Assembly: GCA_014376575.1 (NCBI GenBank)
Contig: JACMRF010000008.1
Coordinates: 1-16,685, forward strand
Direction of reading: 5' to 3'
Origin: Undibacterium sp.
GTDB lineage: Bacteria > Pseudomonadota > Gammaproteobacteria > Burkholderiales > Burkholderiaceae
Length of the DNA stretch: 16,685 nucleotides
The notes below the pieces were generated by a model, which worked only from the letters and a program-made list of their open reading frames with translations, made no database searches and was not told the DNA's origin. The position numbers and the translations under genes are program-made. This document shows, piece after piece, positions 6,439 to 14,477 of this stretch (the first letter of the stretch is position 1; the number at the start of each line of letters is the position of its first letter).

Positions 6439-7992
6439 CTAATGAAAATTCTGGGTTAAATGAAAAACGCTCACAGCCTGGACTAAGGCTTGGGCCTGCT
6501 CTTCCATGCTTTCTGCCGCGGCTGCTGCTTGTTCAACCAGTGCAGCATTCTTTTGAGTCATCTCGTCCATATGACCAATCGCACGGTTAACCTCTTCGAT
6601 GCCAACACTTTGATCCTGACTTGCGGCAGTGATATCAGTCAAGATATCTGTTAATTCTTGAATTGATGTCACAATCAATCCCATTGTTTGTCCGGCCTGA
6701 TCAACCAATTTTCCGCCAGCATCAACCTTTTCAACCGAATCACTAATTAAAGACTTGATTTCTTTTGCAGCACTCGCACTGCGCTGCGCCAAGTTACGCA
6801 CCTCGGATGCAACAACGGCAAATCCACGGCCTTGCTCACCCGCACGCGCCGCCTCTACCGCGGCATTAAGCGCCAAAATATTTGTTTGAAATGCTATGCC
6901 GTCTATGACTGCGATAATATCAACAATGCGGCGAGAACTTTCTTTAATCGACCCCATGGTATCGATCACTCTTGAAACAATGGCACCTCCTTGTGCCGCA
7001 ATGCCAGAGGCATTTAGCGCCAATTGATTCGCCTCGCTTGAACTCTCAGCATTTTTCTTCACAATAGAAGTCAACTCTTCCATTGAACTCGCTGTTTCTT
7101 CCAGAGACCCCGCCTGTGATTCGGTACGTGAAGAGAGATCTGCATTACCAGCGGCAATCTCTCGTGATGCGATACCGATAGTTTCGCTACCTTGACGAAC
7201 CTGACTCACCGTTTTGCCGAGGCTTTCGTTCATATCCTTGAGCGCTTGAAATAAATCGCCCATTTCATTTTGGCTCTGTACAACAATATTTTGACTCAAA
7301 TCACCTATTGCTATTCGGCCAGCAACACGCACTGCTTTTGCCAACGGACGACCAACTCCGCGCGCCAACCACATGCCCATAAAAATGGAGAAGGCTATTC
7401 CGACAAGAATTGATACCAAAGATACATTCACTACTAAATTAAAAAGATTTTGCCCAAACTCGAATTCTTTTTTTGATGCATCTATTTGGTATTGATAAAT
7501 AGAATCTAACGCGCTTTGTGTTTTTAAATATTCTTGCCGCATCACACCACGCATCATTTCCGTTCCCTTATCGACATCACCCAAACGTACTTGTGTCAAT
7601 GTTGGCTTGAGTCCTAGCAAAAAATAATCTTTACGTTTTGACACATAAATATTTGCACGTTTTCTCTCTTCAATAGACAAATTACTTGCCATATAGCTAT
7701 CTAGTATCTTATTTTCCTCAACGATATTTTTTTCGATTTGATCGATCTCGTTCGCGACAGCAGTCATCGAGCTGTACATGGATTCAGCGACCGCGATACG
7801 GGTAGTATCCATGGATCGTGCCACGAGGTTCAAGCGTCCAGCTGGTAGAACGCTATCCTGGTAAAGGCTTTTTAAGCTGTTGTTAATACGATCTAAGCTG
7901 TAAATGCCAACGCCCCCAATACAGATCAATAACAATGAAAGGAAGCCAATAACAATAGTTAGGCGAGATTTGATCGTTAAATTTTGCAACAT
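6439..7992 (-). CDS. Methyl-accepting chemotaxis protein (four-helix-bundle sensor type)
   Basis: A 517-residue inner-membrane chemoreceptor. TM1 is about 11-33, and the periplasmic domain about 34-185 is all-helical, of 4HB/Tar-like size. TM2 is about 186-209. HAMP is about 210-262 with GRPL and GDLSQNI. The cytoplasmic hairpin follows, with the kinase-control tip DGIAFQTNILALNAAVEAAR (364-383) and GEQGRGFAVVASEVR. The receptor binds CheW/CheA and controls the flagellar motor through CheY. The C-terminus ends FHLTQNFH, without the NWETF-like CheR/CheB tether. The ATG at 7992 gives the usual short cytoplasmic MLQNLTIKSRL before TM1; a longer open frame reaches 8082 but adds 30 unlikely residues. 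It follows the BMP gene by 148 bases on the same strand, so purine or nucleoside sensing is possible but inferred. Confidence 0.93.
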   Translation of the reverse strand: MLQNLTIKSRLTIVIGFLSLLLICIGGVGIYSLDRINNSLKSLYQDSVLPAGRLNLVARSMDTTRIAVAESMYSSMTAVANEIDQIEKNIVEENKILDSYMASNLSIEERKRANIYVSKRKDYFLLGLKPTLTQVRLGDVDKGTEMMRGVMRQEYLKTQSALDSIYQYQIDASKKEFEFGQNLFNLVVNVSLVSILVGIAFSIFMGMWLARGVGRPLAKAVRVAGRIAIGDLSQNIVVQSQNEMGDLFQALKDMNESLGKTVSQVRQGSETIGIASREIAAGNADLSSRTESQAGSLEETASSMEELTSIVKKNAESSSEANQLALNASGIAAQGGAIVSRVIDTMGSIKESSRRIVDIIAVIDGIAFQTNILALNAAVEAARAGEQGRGFAVVASEVRNLAQRSASAAKEIKSLISDSVEKVDAGGKLVDQAGQTMGLIVTSIQELTDILTDITAASQDQSVGIEEVNRAIGHMDEMTQKNAALVEQAAAAAESMEEQAQALVQAVSVFHLTQNFH

Positions 7993-8069
7993 ATTGTGCT
8001 TTCTTTTTCGAGAAACAAGCGGATAGGAACAATAGTGAGCTAATCGAAAAGTTACTGACATCAAAGTAA

Positions 8070-8102
8070 GTTCGCGAAGCAATTATTACAGAATTCGCGA
8101 AC
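8070..8102. promoter_or_regulatory. Twin palindromes GTTCGCGAA / TTCGCGAAC between the BMP and chemoreceptor genes
   Basis: The 9-base arms (8070-8078 and 8094-8102) are perfect inverted repeats 15 bases apart, and each contains the 8-base palindrome TTCGCGAA. The element could be a hairpin at the 3' end of the BMP mRNA. It could also be two operator sites 23 bases apart centre to centre, about two helical turns, upstream of the chemoreceptor start. No T-run follows. Confidence 0.45.
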
Positions 8103-8140
8103 CTATTTGAAGAACAAATTTAAAAATAAAAATGAATCAA

Positions 8141-9244
8141 TTATTTGCCAGGTAATTTACCGGCAACACCCTCAACGAAGTAATCCATCTTACTCAAACC
8201 CTCGTCTGTCATTGGCCCTTTTTCGAGGCGAACTTTACCGTCATTATCTTTGACCGGACCGATAAATGGTGACAATGTGCCAGCAACAATTTCTTTCTCC
8301 TTGCCTTGAACAAAAGCCTTGACGTCATTTGGTACGCTCGGCCCATAGCTTTCTAACTTAACCATGCCATCTTTGATACCACCCCAGACATTGCTAGACT
8401 TCCACGAGCCATCGATGACCGCCTTAGCTTGTTTAGTGTAGTAAGCGCCCCAATGATGCGTAACTGCAGCAAGTTGTGCTTTTGGTCCAAATTTTTTCAT
8501 ATCTGAATGATAAGCGATCGCGTATTTCCCCTTTTCTTCCGCTGCTTGAACGACTGCGGTTGAATCAGTGTGATTCGTCACTACATCGGCGCCTTGCCCC
8601 ATCAAAGTGAGGGCAGCGTCACGTTCTTTACCTGGATCAAACCAGCTATTAACCCAAATAACTTTAACTTCTGCTGTAGGCTTCACACTACGCATCCCTC
8701 GGGTAAATGCATTAATTCCTTGCAGCACTTCTGGGATAGGAAAGGCAGCGACATAGCCACCAACATTTGTTTTGCTCATTTTTCCAGCGAGCACACCAGC
8801 CAGGTAACGGCCCTCATAGAAACGAGCGTTCGCAACAGCAACGTTGTCAGCTGTTTTATAACCAGTAAGATGTACAAATTTAACATCTGGGAATTGTTTT
8901 GCCACTTTTAATGTCGGATTCATGTAGCCGAAAGAAGTTGTAAAAATAAGTTTACTTCCTTGCTGTGCCATATCACGGATTACACGTTCTGCATCGGCAC
9001 CCTCAGGAACACTTTCGACAAATTTGGTTGTTACTTTCGCTCCTAGATTTTTTTCCAACTCTTTACGTGCAGCGTCATGCTGTGTGGTCCAACCGGCTTC
9101 GCCAATTGGGCTAACGTAGACAAAACCTACATTAAGTGGCGCAGAATCTGCGGCAACAGTAAGGGGCGAAATGGCAATAGATGGCAGTAAGACTGCTGCA
9201 ACTAGAGCACCGCGTATCAATTTTTTAGTCATGGACTTCCTCAT
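8141..9244 (-). CDS. BMP-family ABC transporter substrate-binding protein, probable purine/nucleoside binder
   Basis: Periplasmic ligand-binding protein of the BMP/PnrA family (367 residues), the partner of ABC permeases that take up purine nucleosides or free purines. A signal peptide has a basic RKSMTKKLIR n-region and a hydrophobic core of about 13-26, with cleavage near TVA-ADS (31/32). There is no lipobox cysteine, so it is soluble. The mature start NVGFVYVSPIGEAGWTTQHD, the central YKTADNVAVANARFYEGRYL and NAFTRGMRSV, and the terminal GPMTDEGLSKMDYFVEGV are family features. Two in-frame ATGs both have ribosome sites: 9244 (AAGGGGA, 8 bases away), used here, and 9232 (GAGGA, 5 bases away). 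It lies downstream of the permease genes on the same strand but separated by about 280 bases, with the remnant of another BMP gene between. The exact ligand cannot be read from sequence. Confidence 0.9.
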   Translation of the reverse strand: MRKSMTKKLIRGALVAAVLLPSIAISPLTVAADSAPLNVGFVYVSPIGEAGWTTQHDAARKELEKNLGAKVTTKFVESVPEGADAERVIRDMAQQGSKLIFTTSFGYMNPTLKVAKQFPDVKFVHLTGYKTADNVAVANARFYEGRYLAGVLAGKMSKTNVGGYVAAFPIPEVLQGINAFTRGMRSVKPTAEVKVIWVNSWFDPGKERDAALTLMGQGADVVTNHTDSTAVVQAAEEKGKYAIAYHSDMKKFGPKAQLAAVTHHWGAYYTKQAKAVIDGSWKSSNVWGGIKDGMVKLESYGPSVPNDVKAFVQGKEKEIVAGTLSPFIGPVKDNDGKVRLEKGPMTDEGLSKMDYFVEGVAGKLPGK

Positions 9245-9521
9245 CAGTAACTTCCCCTTAAATGATTTAAATCTCAGATGCACTGTGTGGGAACCACGTT
9301 GCACTTTGATCACCGTCCGCGATGGCAATGAAACTTAAATCAATGAATACTGCAATTAAATAGAACAATACAACGTAAATTTCTGCTGCAGCATGCTGTT
9401 TACTTCAAACAAATCAACAAAACCCAAAGAAGCGTAACTCGTCGAAATATGGATTTAGTATGGCAATATACGAATCATTTTTTATACAAATTTCTATATA
9501 ACAACCATATCCACAGACGCA
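9245..9521. other. Spacer between the BMP remnant and the intact BMP gene
   Basis: AT-rich, with no supported gene. Two overlapping 10-base palindromes, TGCTGCAGCA (9384-9393) and CAGCATGCTG (9389-9398), lie about 140-160 bases upstream of the BMP start and could be an operator. No clear terminator for the permease transcript was found, so both read-through and a separate BMP promoter are possible. Confidence 0.45.
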
Positions 9522-9605
9522 TCATTTTGGAATGGAACCCTGAACGTCTTTGGCATAAAAATCCATATTTTTTAATGCGTTATCATCCATATTTACGCCT
9601 TCCCC
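9522..9605 (-). pseudogene. C-terminal remnant of a second BMP-family binding-protein gene
   Basis: Starting 17 bases after the second permease stop, one frame reads GEGVNMDDNALKNM, then DFYAKDVQGSIPK and a stop at 9522. This is the C-terminal pattern of BMP proteins: the intact neighbour ends MTDEGLSKMDYFVEGVAG, then KLPGK. About 22 residues align, with M, D, L, MD, V, G, P and K shared and the stop at almost the same place. Ordinary BMP operons carry the binding-protein gene next to the permeases, exactly where this fragment sits. DNA similarity to the intact gene is low, so it is not a recent duplicate. I infer that most of an older or different BMP gene was deleted. There is no start codon or ribosome site, so it is probably not translated as such. 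Confidence 0.65.
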
Positions 9606-9622
9606 GAGGATATCGTTACCAA

Positions 9623-10537
9623 TCAATTTGGATGAAAATTTTTCCCTAAAGACGCAGGCATATTTAATTTGATGTAGTTGGCGTTTCGTGAAATTAAAAC
9701 CAATACAACGATTGTCGCAACGTAAGGCAGCATCGAAAGCAGTTGGGACGCAATTGGCACACCCAAACCTTGCACGTGAAAAGTAAGTATTGTGACCCCG
9801 CCAAACAGATAAGCACCAATGACAATACGTGCGGGACGCCACGTCGCGAAAGTAGTTAAGGCCAATGCGATCCAACCGCGCCCCGCGACCATACCTTCTA
9901 CCCATAATGGTGTGTAGACCAGGGATAAGAACGCACCCGCAGCGCCACAACAGGCACCACCAAACAACAAGGAAGTCAGACGTATTCGGCGCACATCATA
10001 GCCAAGAGAATGGGCTGAAGATGGCGATTCACCTACCGCACGCAAGATTAAACCAGCGCGGGTATGATACAAAAACCACATGATGGCACCGCACAAAAAC
10101 AATGACAAATACACTACTGGGTGCTGTTTAAAGAGAGCGGTTCCGAGGAAAGGAATGTCTTCAAGTAAAGGGATGCCTGATGCGGTATTTTTCAAACTAT
10201 TGCCTACAAATTTAATACCGATATAGGCTGATGCGCCAGCACCAAATAACGAGAGTGCCAGCCCTGTGGCGTATTGATTGGTACCGAGCCACACCGTCAT
10301 CCAGGCAAAAAAACCAGCCAACAGCATACCGGCTAAAGCACCAGCAATAAAACCAAGTATCACGCTCCCGGTATGGACTGTGGTGGCAAAACCGATGATG
10401 GCGGCAACGAGCATCATACCTTCCGCACCAAGGTTCACGACACCGGATTTTTCGTTAATCAAAAGACCAAGTGCGGCCAGCATTAATGGAGTACCGGCAT
10501 TAATAGAGCCTGCGATGAGTGGTGCTAAAGAATCCAT
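9623..10537 (-). CDS. ABC transporter permease 2 (BMP/nucleoside type)
   Basis: Inner-membrane permease of 304 residues, a BPD_transp_2-type protein with about 8-10 hydrophobic segments, similar to the YufQ/NupQ side of nucleoside importers. The N-terminal INEKSGVVNLGAEGMMLVAA, with the GAEG motif near 38-41, and GESPSSAHSLGYDV, the family's coupling region, are typical. The C-terminus LNMPASLGKNF is a normal family ending, so the gene is complete despite the remnant after it. The ATG at 10537 overlaps the stop of the upstream permease as TAATG and is preceded by TTGGAG, so translation is coupled. An in-frame TTG at 10549 is less likely. It should pair with the other permease to form the channel. 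Confidence 0.92.
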   Translation of the reverse strand: MDSLAPLIAGSINAGTPLMLAALGLLINEKSGVVNLGAEGMMLVAAIIGFATTVHTGSVILGFIAGALAGMLLAGFFAWMTVWLGTNQYATGLALSLFGAGASAYIGIKFVGNSLKNTASGIPLLEDIPFLGTALFKQHPVVYLSLFLCGAIMWFLYHTRAGLILRAVGESPSSAHSLGYDVRRIRLTSLLFGGACCGAAGAFLSLVYTPLWVEGMVAGRGWIALALTTFATWRPARIVIGAYLFGGVTILTFHVQGLGVPIASQLLSMLPYVATIVVLVLISRNANYIKLNMPASLGKNFHPN

Positions 10538-11598
10538 TATTTTCTCCAACTTATTTTGTAGTTGATCAAGACGTCACACGCGAGTAAAGAAAACAAAAGA
10601 ATCCCTTGAAAAACGCCGGTAATTGCACTGGGCATCCCCAGCCGCGATTGTGACAGCTCGCCTCCAATATAGAAAAGCGCCATAATGAAACTAGAAAATA
10701 CAATACCGACAGGATGGAGCCGCCCGACATAGGCAACGATAATCGCTGCGAAACCATAGCCCGGAGAGATCGACGGTGTCAGTTGACCTATCGGACCAAT
10801 CACTTCGCAGACACCCGCCAAGCCTGACAAAGCACCGCATATCATCATCGAAGTCCAAAGCGATTTTCGCGCTGAAAATCCTGCGTAACGCGCAGCCAAT
10901 GGTGCCATCCCTCCAACTCGCAAACGGAAGCCGGCATAACTTTTCGACAAAAATATCCACCCTAAAATAAAAACTGCCATGGCAAACACGATGCCTAGAT
11001 GCAAACGAGTATTTGCAAAAACAATCGGCAATAAAAATCCATCGGACAATAATTTTGATTGTGGAAAATTATTCCCTTCTGGGTCCATCAGTGCGCCATA
11101 CACTAAATAACTCAACAATAATTGCGCGACGTAAACCAGCATCAATGAAACCAAGATTTCATTAGCATTAAATTGATCTCGTAACCATGCGACAATTCCT
11201 GCCCATAACATTCCACCCAACATCCCAGCGACGAGAACGACCGTAATCATGAGAAATCCGCCGTTATCACCCTTGTCAAAAAATAGCGCTGCTGCTCCGC
11301 CGCATATCGCGCCCAATACCAACTGCCCTTCCGCACCGATATTAAATATATTGGCTCGATAGCAAACAGCTAGCCCAACTGCTATCAATAACAATGGCGC
11401 AAGTTTGATCCCAACTTCTGTCCAGCCACGTAGGTCTTTTAAGGGCTCGATAAAAAATACTGATAAACCAGTACCAGGATTTTTTCCCAAAGCCAAAAAA
11501 AGTACGATGCCGCAAAGTATTGTCAACAGCAATGCCAGTACTGGCGACATCCATGACATCATGACTGATGGATTAGCTCGCAACTCCAATTTAGGCAT
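10537..11598 (-). CDS. ABC transporter permease 1 (BMP/nucleoside type)
   Basis: Inner-membrane permease of 353 residues, related to the YufP/NupP side of nucleoside importers. A long first hydrophobic segment (about 18-38) is followed by GWTEVGIKLAPLLLIAVGLA and the family motif YRANIFNIGAEGQ (80-92). Further hydrophobic segments include the GFRLRVGG coupling region, where the neighbouring permease has its own version. The ATG lies inside the end of the ATPase gene, in an 8-base overlap ATGCCTAA, with AAGGAG seven bases upstream. Its stop overlaps the next ATG by one base. The tight overlaps show one operon with balanced translation of the two channel subunits. Confidence 0.92.
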   Translation of the reverse strand: MPKLELRANPSVMMSWMSPVLALLLTILCGIVLFLALGKNPGTGLSVFFIEPLKDLRGWTEVGIKLAPLLLIAVGLAVCYRANIFNIGAEGQLVLGAICGGAAALFFDKGDNGGFLMITVVLVAGMLGGMLWAGIVAWLRDQFNANEILVSLMLVYVAQLLLSYLVYGALMDPEGNNFPQSKLLSDGFLLPIVFANTRLHLGIVFAMAVFILGWIFLSKSYAGFRLRVGGMAPLAARYAGFSARKSLWTSMMICGALSGLAGVCEVIGPIGQLTPSISPGYGFAAIIVAYVGRLHPVGIVFSSFIMALFYIGGELSQSRLGMPSAITGVFQGILLFSLLACDVLINYKISWRK

Positions 11599-13162
11599 GT
11601 ATCGACTCCTTCACTTTTTGAGCGGGCAATCGCCGGGATTGGCTTTCCTGATTTTGCTTACTGATGTCGGCCCAAAGCCCGCTCATCCATTGACCAATCA
11701 AAGCAATCGTTGCGTCTGAGGTTTTGATTGATGGCGACAAACGACCCTTTGCTATCACCACCAAGCGATCAGAAACTTCAAACAACTCATCAAGTTCTTC
11801 AGAAATAATTAACAGTGCACAACCGGCATCGCGCAAAGCAACTAATTCAGCACGAATTTGTGCCGCTGCGCCAACATCCACTCCCCAGGTTGGCTGCGCA
11901 ACAATAAGAACTTTGGGGCCTCGCACAACCTCGCGGCCGACAATATATTTTTGCAAATTTCCTCCCGAGAGACTACGCGCGACAGAATGTGGGCCACCTG
12001 CCTTGACTTTAAAACGTTCAATGATCGAAACCGCCATTTGCGCGATCACTTTGTGTCTCACCATACCAAACCGGATTGTTGCTGGCGTCTGCAGCGACAG
12101 GAGAATATTGTCCGCCAGTGACATGTCGGGCACAGCACCGCGGCCAAGACGCTCCTCTGGCACAAAGCCAAGTCCACGCGCCCGTCGTTTGCCGGGGTCA
12201 AACCGACCAACCGGATTGCCTTGCAAAAGAATTGAATCGTGCGCTGCGCGGGCATCTTCGCCGGATAAGGCGGCAAGCAGTTCTTGCTGCCCATTTCCAG
12301 AGACACCAGCAACACCAATTATTTCACCAGCGCGCAAATCGAAACAAATATCTGACAATTCGGTTGCGAAGGGGTGACTCTTTGGTAGATTGAGATTTTT
12401 TACCGACAGCAAAATTTCGCCAGGTTCACGAACAACGTGCTTAATCGCAGACGGCTCTGCCCCTATCATCAAACGTGAGAGACTCGACGAGGTTTCTTGC
12501 CTAGGATCACAAACTCCGGTAATTTTCCCTCCACGCATCACGGTACAGGTATGGCACAAGGTACGAATTTCATCTAGCTTGTGACTTATGTATAAAATAC
12601 TGCAACCTTCAGCGGCAAGTTTGCGTAACGTCTCAAATAATTTCTCAACCGCCTGTGGTGTCAATACTGAAGTTGGTTCGTCAAGTATTAGCAATTGTGG
12701 TTTAGCCAACAAAGCTCTGACAATTTCTATTCTCTGACATTCGCCAACGGATAAAGTATGAACATGACGTTGCGGTTCCAAATCAAGTCCATATTCTTTA
12801 GCCGTTGCAGAGATTCTTTTTGCTAATTCGTCTAACTTGGTATTCTTAGGTAAACCAAGTGCAATATTCTCCACCACGGTCAGCGTATCGAACAAGGAAA
12901 AATGCTGAAACACCATCGCAATACCAAGCTGACGTGCTGCTGATGGGTTTGTGATGTGCACTTCTTTGCCATTCCAACATACCTGCCCTGCATCGGGCTT
13001 TACTGAACCATAAATAATCTTCATCAGGGTGGATTTACCCGCTCCATTTTCACCAAGAACTGCATGAATTTCACCGGGCAAAACAGTTAAGTCGATACTA
13101 TCGTTGGCGACCACCGAGGGGTATTTTTTTGTTATGCCGCGAAGGCTTAATCGAGCGTCCAT
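11591..13162 (-). CDS. ABC transporter ATP-binding protein with two nucleotide-binding domains
   Basis: Cytoplasmic energiser of the importer, 523 residues, like YufO/NupO and sugar-importer ATPases such as RbsA. Domain 1 (about 5-235) has a complete site: Walker A GENGAGKST (37-45), Q-loop FQH near 86, signature LSVGE (137-141), Walker B LLILDEP (157-163) and H-loop His194. Domain 2 (about 250-500) has a degenerate Walker A (GVSGNGQQE), signature LSGGN (398-402), a Walker B ending VAQP in place of DEP, and Glu in place of the switch His (ISEELDE). This asymmetry is normal for the family: one site hydrolyses ATP. The ATG at 13162 follows AAGGA. It is the first gene of the transport operon and divergent from the Tsx-like channel gene. 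Confidence 0.94.
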   Translation of the reverse strand: MDARLSLRGITKKYPSVVANDSIDLTVLPGEIHAVLGENGAGKSTLMKIIYGSVKPDAGQVCWNGKEVHITNPSAARQLGIAMVFQHFSLFDTLTVVENIALGLPKNTKLDELAKRISATAKEYGLDLEPQRHVHTLSVGECQRIEIVRALLAKPQLLILDEPTSVLTPQAVEKLFETLRKLAAEGCSILYISHKLDEIRTLCHTCTVMRGGKITGVCDPRQETSSSLSRLMIGAEPSAIKHVVREPGEILLSVKNLNLPKSHPFATELSDICFDLRAGEIIGVAGVSGNGQQELLAALSGEDARAAHDSILLQGNPVGRFDPGKRRARGLGFVPEERLGRGAVPDMSLADNILLSLQTPATIRFGMVRHKVIAQMAVSIIERFKVKAGGPHSVARSLSGGNLQKYIVGREVVRGPKVLIVAQPTWGVDVGAAAQIRAELVALRDAGCALLIISEELDELFEVSDRLVVIAKGRLSPSIKTSDATIALIGQWMSGLWADISKQNQESQSRRLPAQKVKESIHA

Positions 13163-13578
13163 GTCTTGTCATCCTTATTTTTGTATTTCAACCTTACAGG
13201 AGAAGCTTGGTTGATAATATATTGATAAATCGATGGGCAATATACATCTATCGATATACTTAAAAAGAGTATATTCAATCTGCATAAATATTGTTTACAT
13301 AGCCGCTTCATTTTTTAGTTGAAAGATAATAAACAGTAAAGTGTGTAGCACTGTTGTATTTAATCATCACGAAAAAAACCAAAACAAAATTAATCTATTT
13401 AATATTAGACAATCTCATTGCTAAAAACAGCAAGCAACTCTCTCTATGGATTTTTTTATATACTGACTATACATATTTTCAACTGACGTTGTATGGATGT
13501 TCTTGCATGATGAATGGGCGATCACGGAGATCGACCGCTACTTTAGTTCTCACCTCCTTTACCTAGATAGGAATTTTT
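13163..13578. other. Divergent control region between the ABC operon and the Tsx-like gene
   Basis: 416 AT-rich bases carrying promoters for both directions. It holds an inverted repeat at 13254-13274, ACTATA at 13466-13471, a 31-codon open frame (13497-13592) that overlaps the channel start, and an anti-Shine-Dalgarno-like CACCTCCTTT at 13551-13560. A longer TTG-started frame (13354-13566) has no ribosome site or recognisable product, and I do not call it. Confidence 0.55.
13254..13274. promoter_or_regulatory. Inverted repeat ATATACT-N7-AGTATAT, candidate operator of the ABC operon
   Basis: Perfect 7-base arms (13254-13260 and 13268-13274) around TAAAAAG, about 90 bases upstream of the ATPase start. 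The size and symmetry suit a dimeric regulator. No repressor or activator gene for it is visible in the window. Confidence 0.4.
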
Positions 13579-14448
13579 ATGTTCATGAATAAAAATAATT
13601 TAGTCCTTCAATCGTGTTTAGCTGTTGCACTGATTTCTGGTGCAACAGCTCATGCGGCTGATTGGAGCGATACTTCAATTAGCTTTAGGACAGGTAGCGC
13701 ATTCAACGAGCCTTTCAATTCGACAGACATCAAGAAAAACATTTTTGGTTTGACGCATGTTAGTGGTTATAAATATGGCAGCAATTTTTTTAACGTCGAC
13801 TTTCTTCAATCCGACAGTAATGATCCTGGGTCACTCGGTCAAACAGCTGGTGCTCAAGAAGCCTACCTGGTTTACCGACACACCTTAGACGTCGGAAAGT
13901 TACAGGGCTCGGACATTAAATTTGGTCCGATACGCGGAGTAGGTGCTACTTTTGGTTTTGATTGGAATACGAAGAACGACGTCGGTTACAACTCAAGAAA
14001 GCGCATGTTGGTCGCTGGCCCAACGCTCATGTGGGATGTGCCAGGCTTTCTCAACACGAGCATTCTGTTGTTAGGAGAAAGCAATGCGCCAAGTGGCGCT
14101 TTTCCTCCAATTTCAAATGTTAAGAGCCGATACAGCTACGACACACACGTGATGTTGACCGCTAACTGGGGCATTCCTCTAGGTAGCATCGCTGCTTTTG
14201 AGGGTTATGCAAACTTTATCGCTAAAAAGGGCAAAGATGAAGTCGGTAACGAGACTGGTGCAGAAACTAATATTGACATGCAGGTGATGTTTGACGTCAG
14301 CGGCGCTGTTGGTGCTGGAAAAAATACACTTCGCGTTGGTTTAGAATACCAATACTGGAACAATAAATTCGGCAATACCTCTGCCACCACCGGCGGCAAA
14401 GGATATAAAGCCCAAACCCCTATGGTTCGCGCTGAATATCATTTCTAA
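13579..14448 (+). CDS. Tsx-like nucleoside-specific outer-membrane channel
   Basis: An outer-membrane beta-barrel of 289 residues in the Tsx/OmpK channel family, which lets nucleosides cross the outer membrane. The signal peptide NNLVLQSCLAVALISGATAHA is likely cleaved after residue 26. The mature start ADWSDTSISFRTGSAFNEPF is typical, followed by KNIFGLTHVSGYKYG, NFFNVDFLQSDSNDP, GAQEAYLVYRHTL and alternating-polarity strands. The last residue is Phe (RAEYHF), as needed by the BAM machinery. AGGA precedes the ATG by six bases. It is divergent from the ABC importer operon and upstream of xanthine dehydrogenase, so it probably forms the outer-membrane step of purine nucleoside uptake. The gene symbol is left blank because orthology to E. 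coli Tsx itself is not shown. Confidence 0.9.
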   Translation: MFMNKNNLVLQSCLAVALISGATAHAADWSDTSISFRTGSAFNEPFNSTDIKKNIFGLTHVSGYKYGSNFFNVDFLQSDSNDPGSLGQTAGAQEAYLVYRHTLDVGKLQGSDIKFGPIRGVGATFGFDWNTKNDVGYNSRKRMLVAGPTLMWDVPGFLNTSILLLGESNAPSGAFPPISNVKSRYSYDTHVMLTANWGIPLGSIAAFEGYANFIAKKGKDEVGNETGAETNIDMQVMFDVSGAVGAGKNTLRVGLEYQYWNNKFGNTSATTGGKGYKAQTPMVRAEYHF

Positions 14449-14477
14449 TTCTTTAATTTCACAGTTGGCATAAACTT

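Noticed and set aside
7993..8082. 30-residue N-terminal extension of the chemoreceptor
   Set aside because: Would put an unusual polar tail before TM1; the internal ATG gives the usual chemoreceptor start.
9522..9950. 142-codon minus-strand frame covering the BMP remnant and the permease 3' end
   Set aside because: Its upstream part lies out of frame within the real permease gene; only the last about 28 codons, after the permease stop, carry BMP-like sequence.
11724..12377. 217-codon + strand frame opposite the ATPase gene
   Set aside because: Antisense shadow of a clearly recognised ABC ATPase with intact motifs.
11591..13162. Degenerate second nucleotide site of the ATPase as a sign of gene decay
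   Set aside because: Asymmetric double-domain ATPases of this importer family normally have this pattern.
13354..13566. 70-codon TTG-started frame upstream of the channel gene
   Set aside because: No ribosome site, low-complexity AT-rich coding and no recognisable product.
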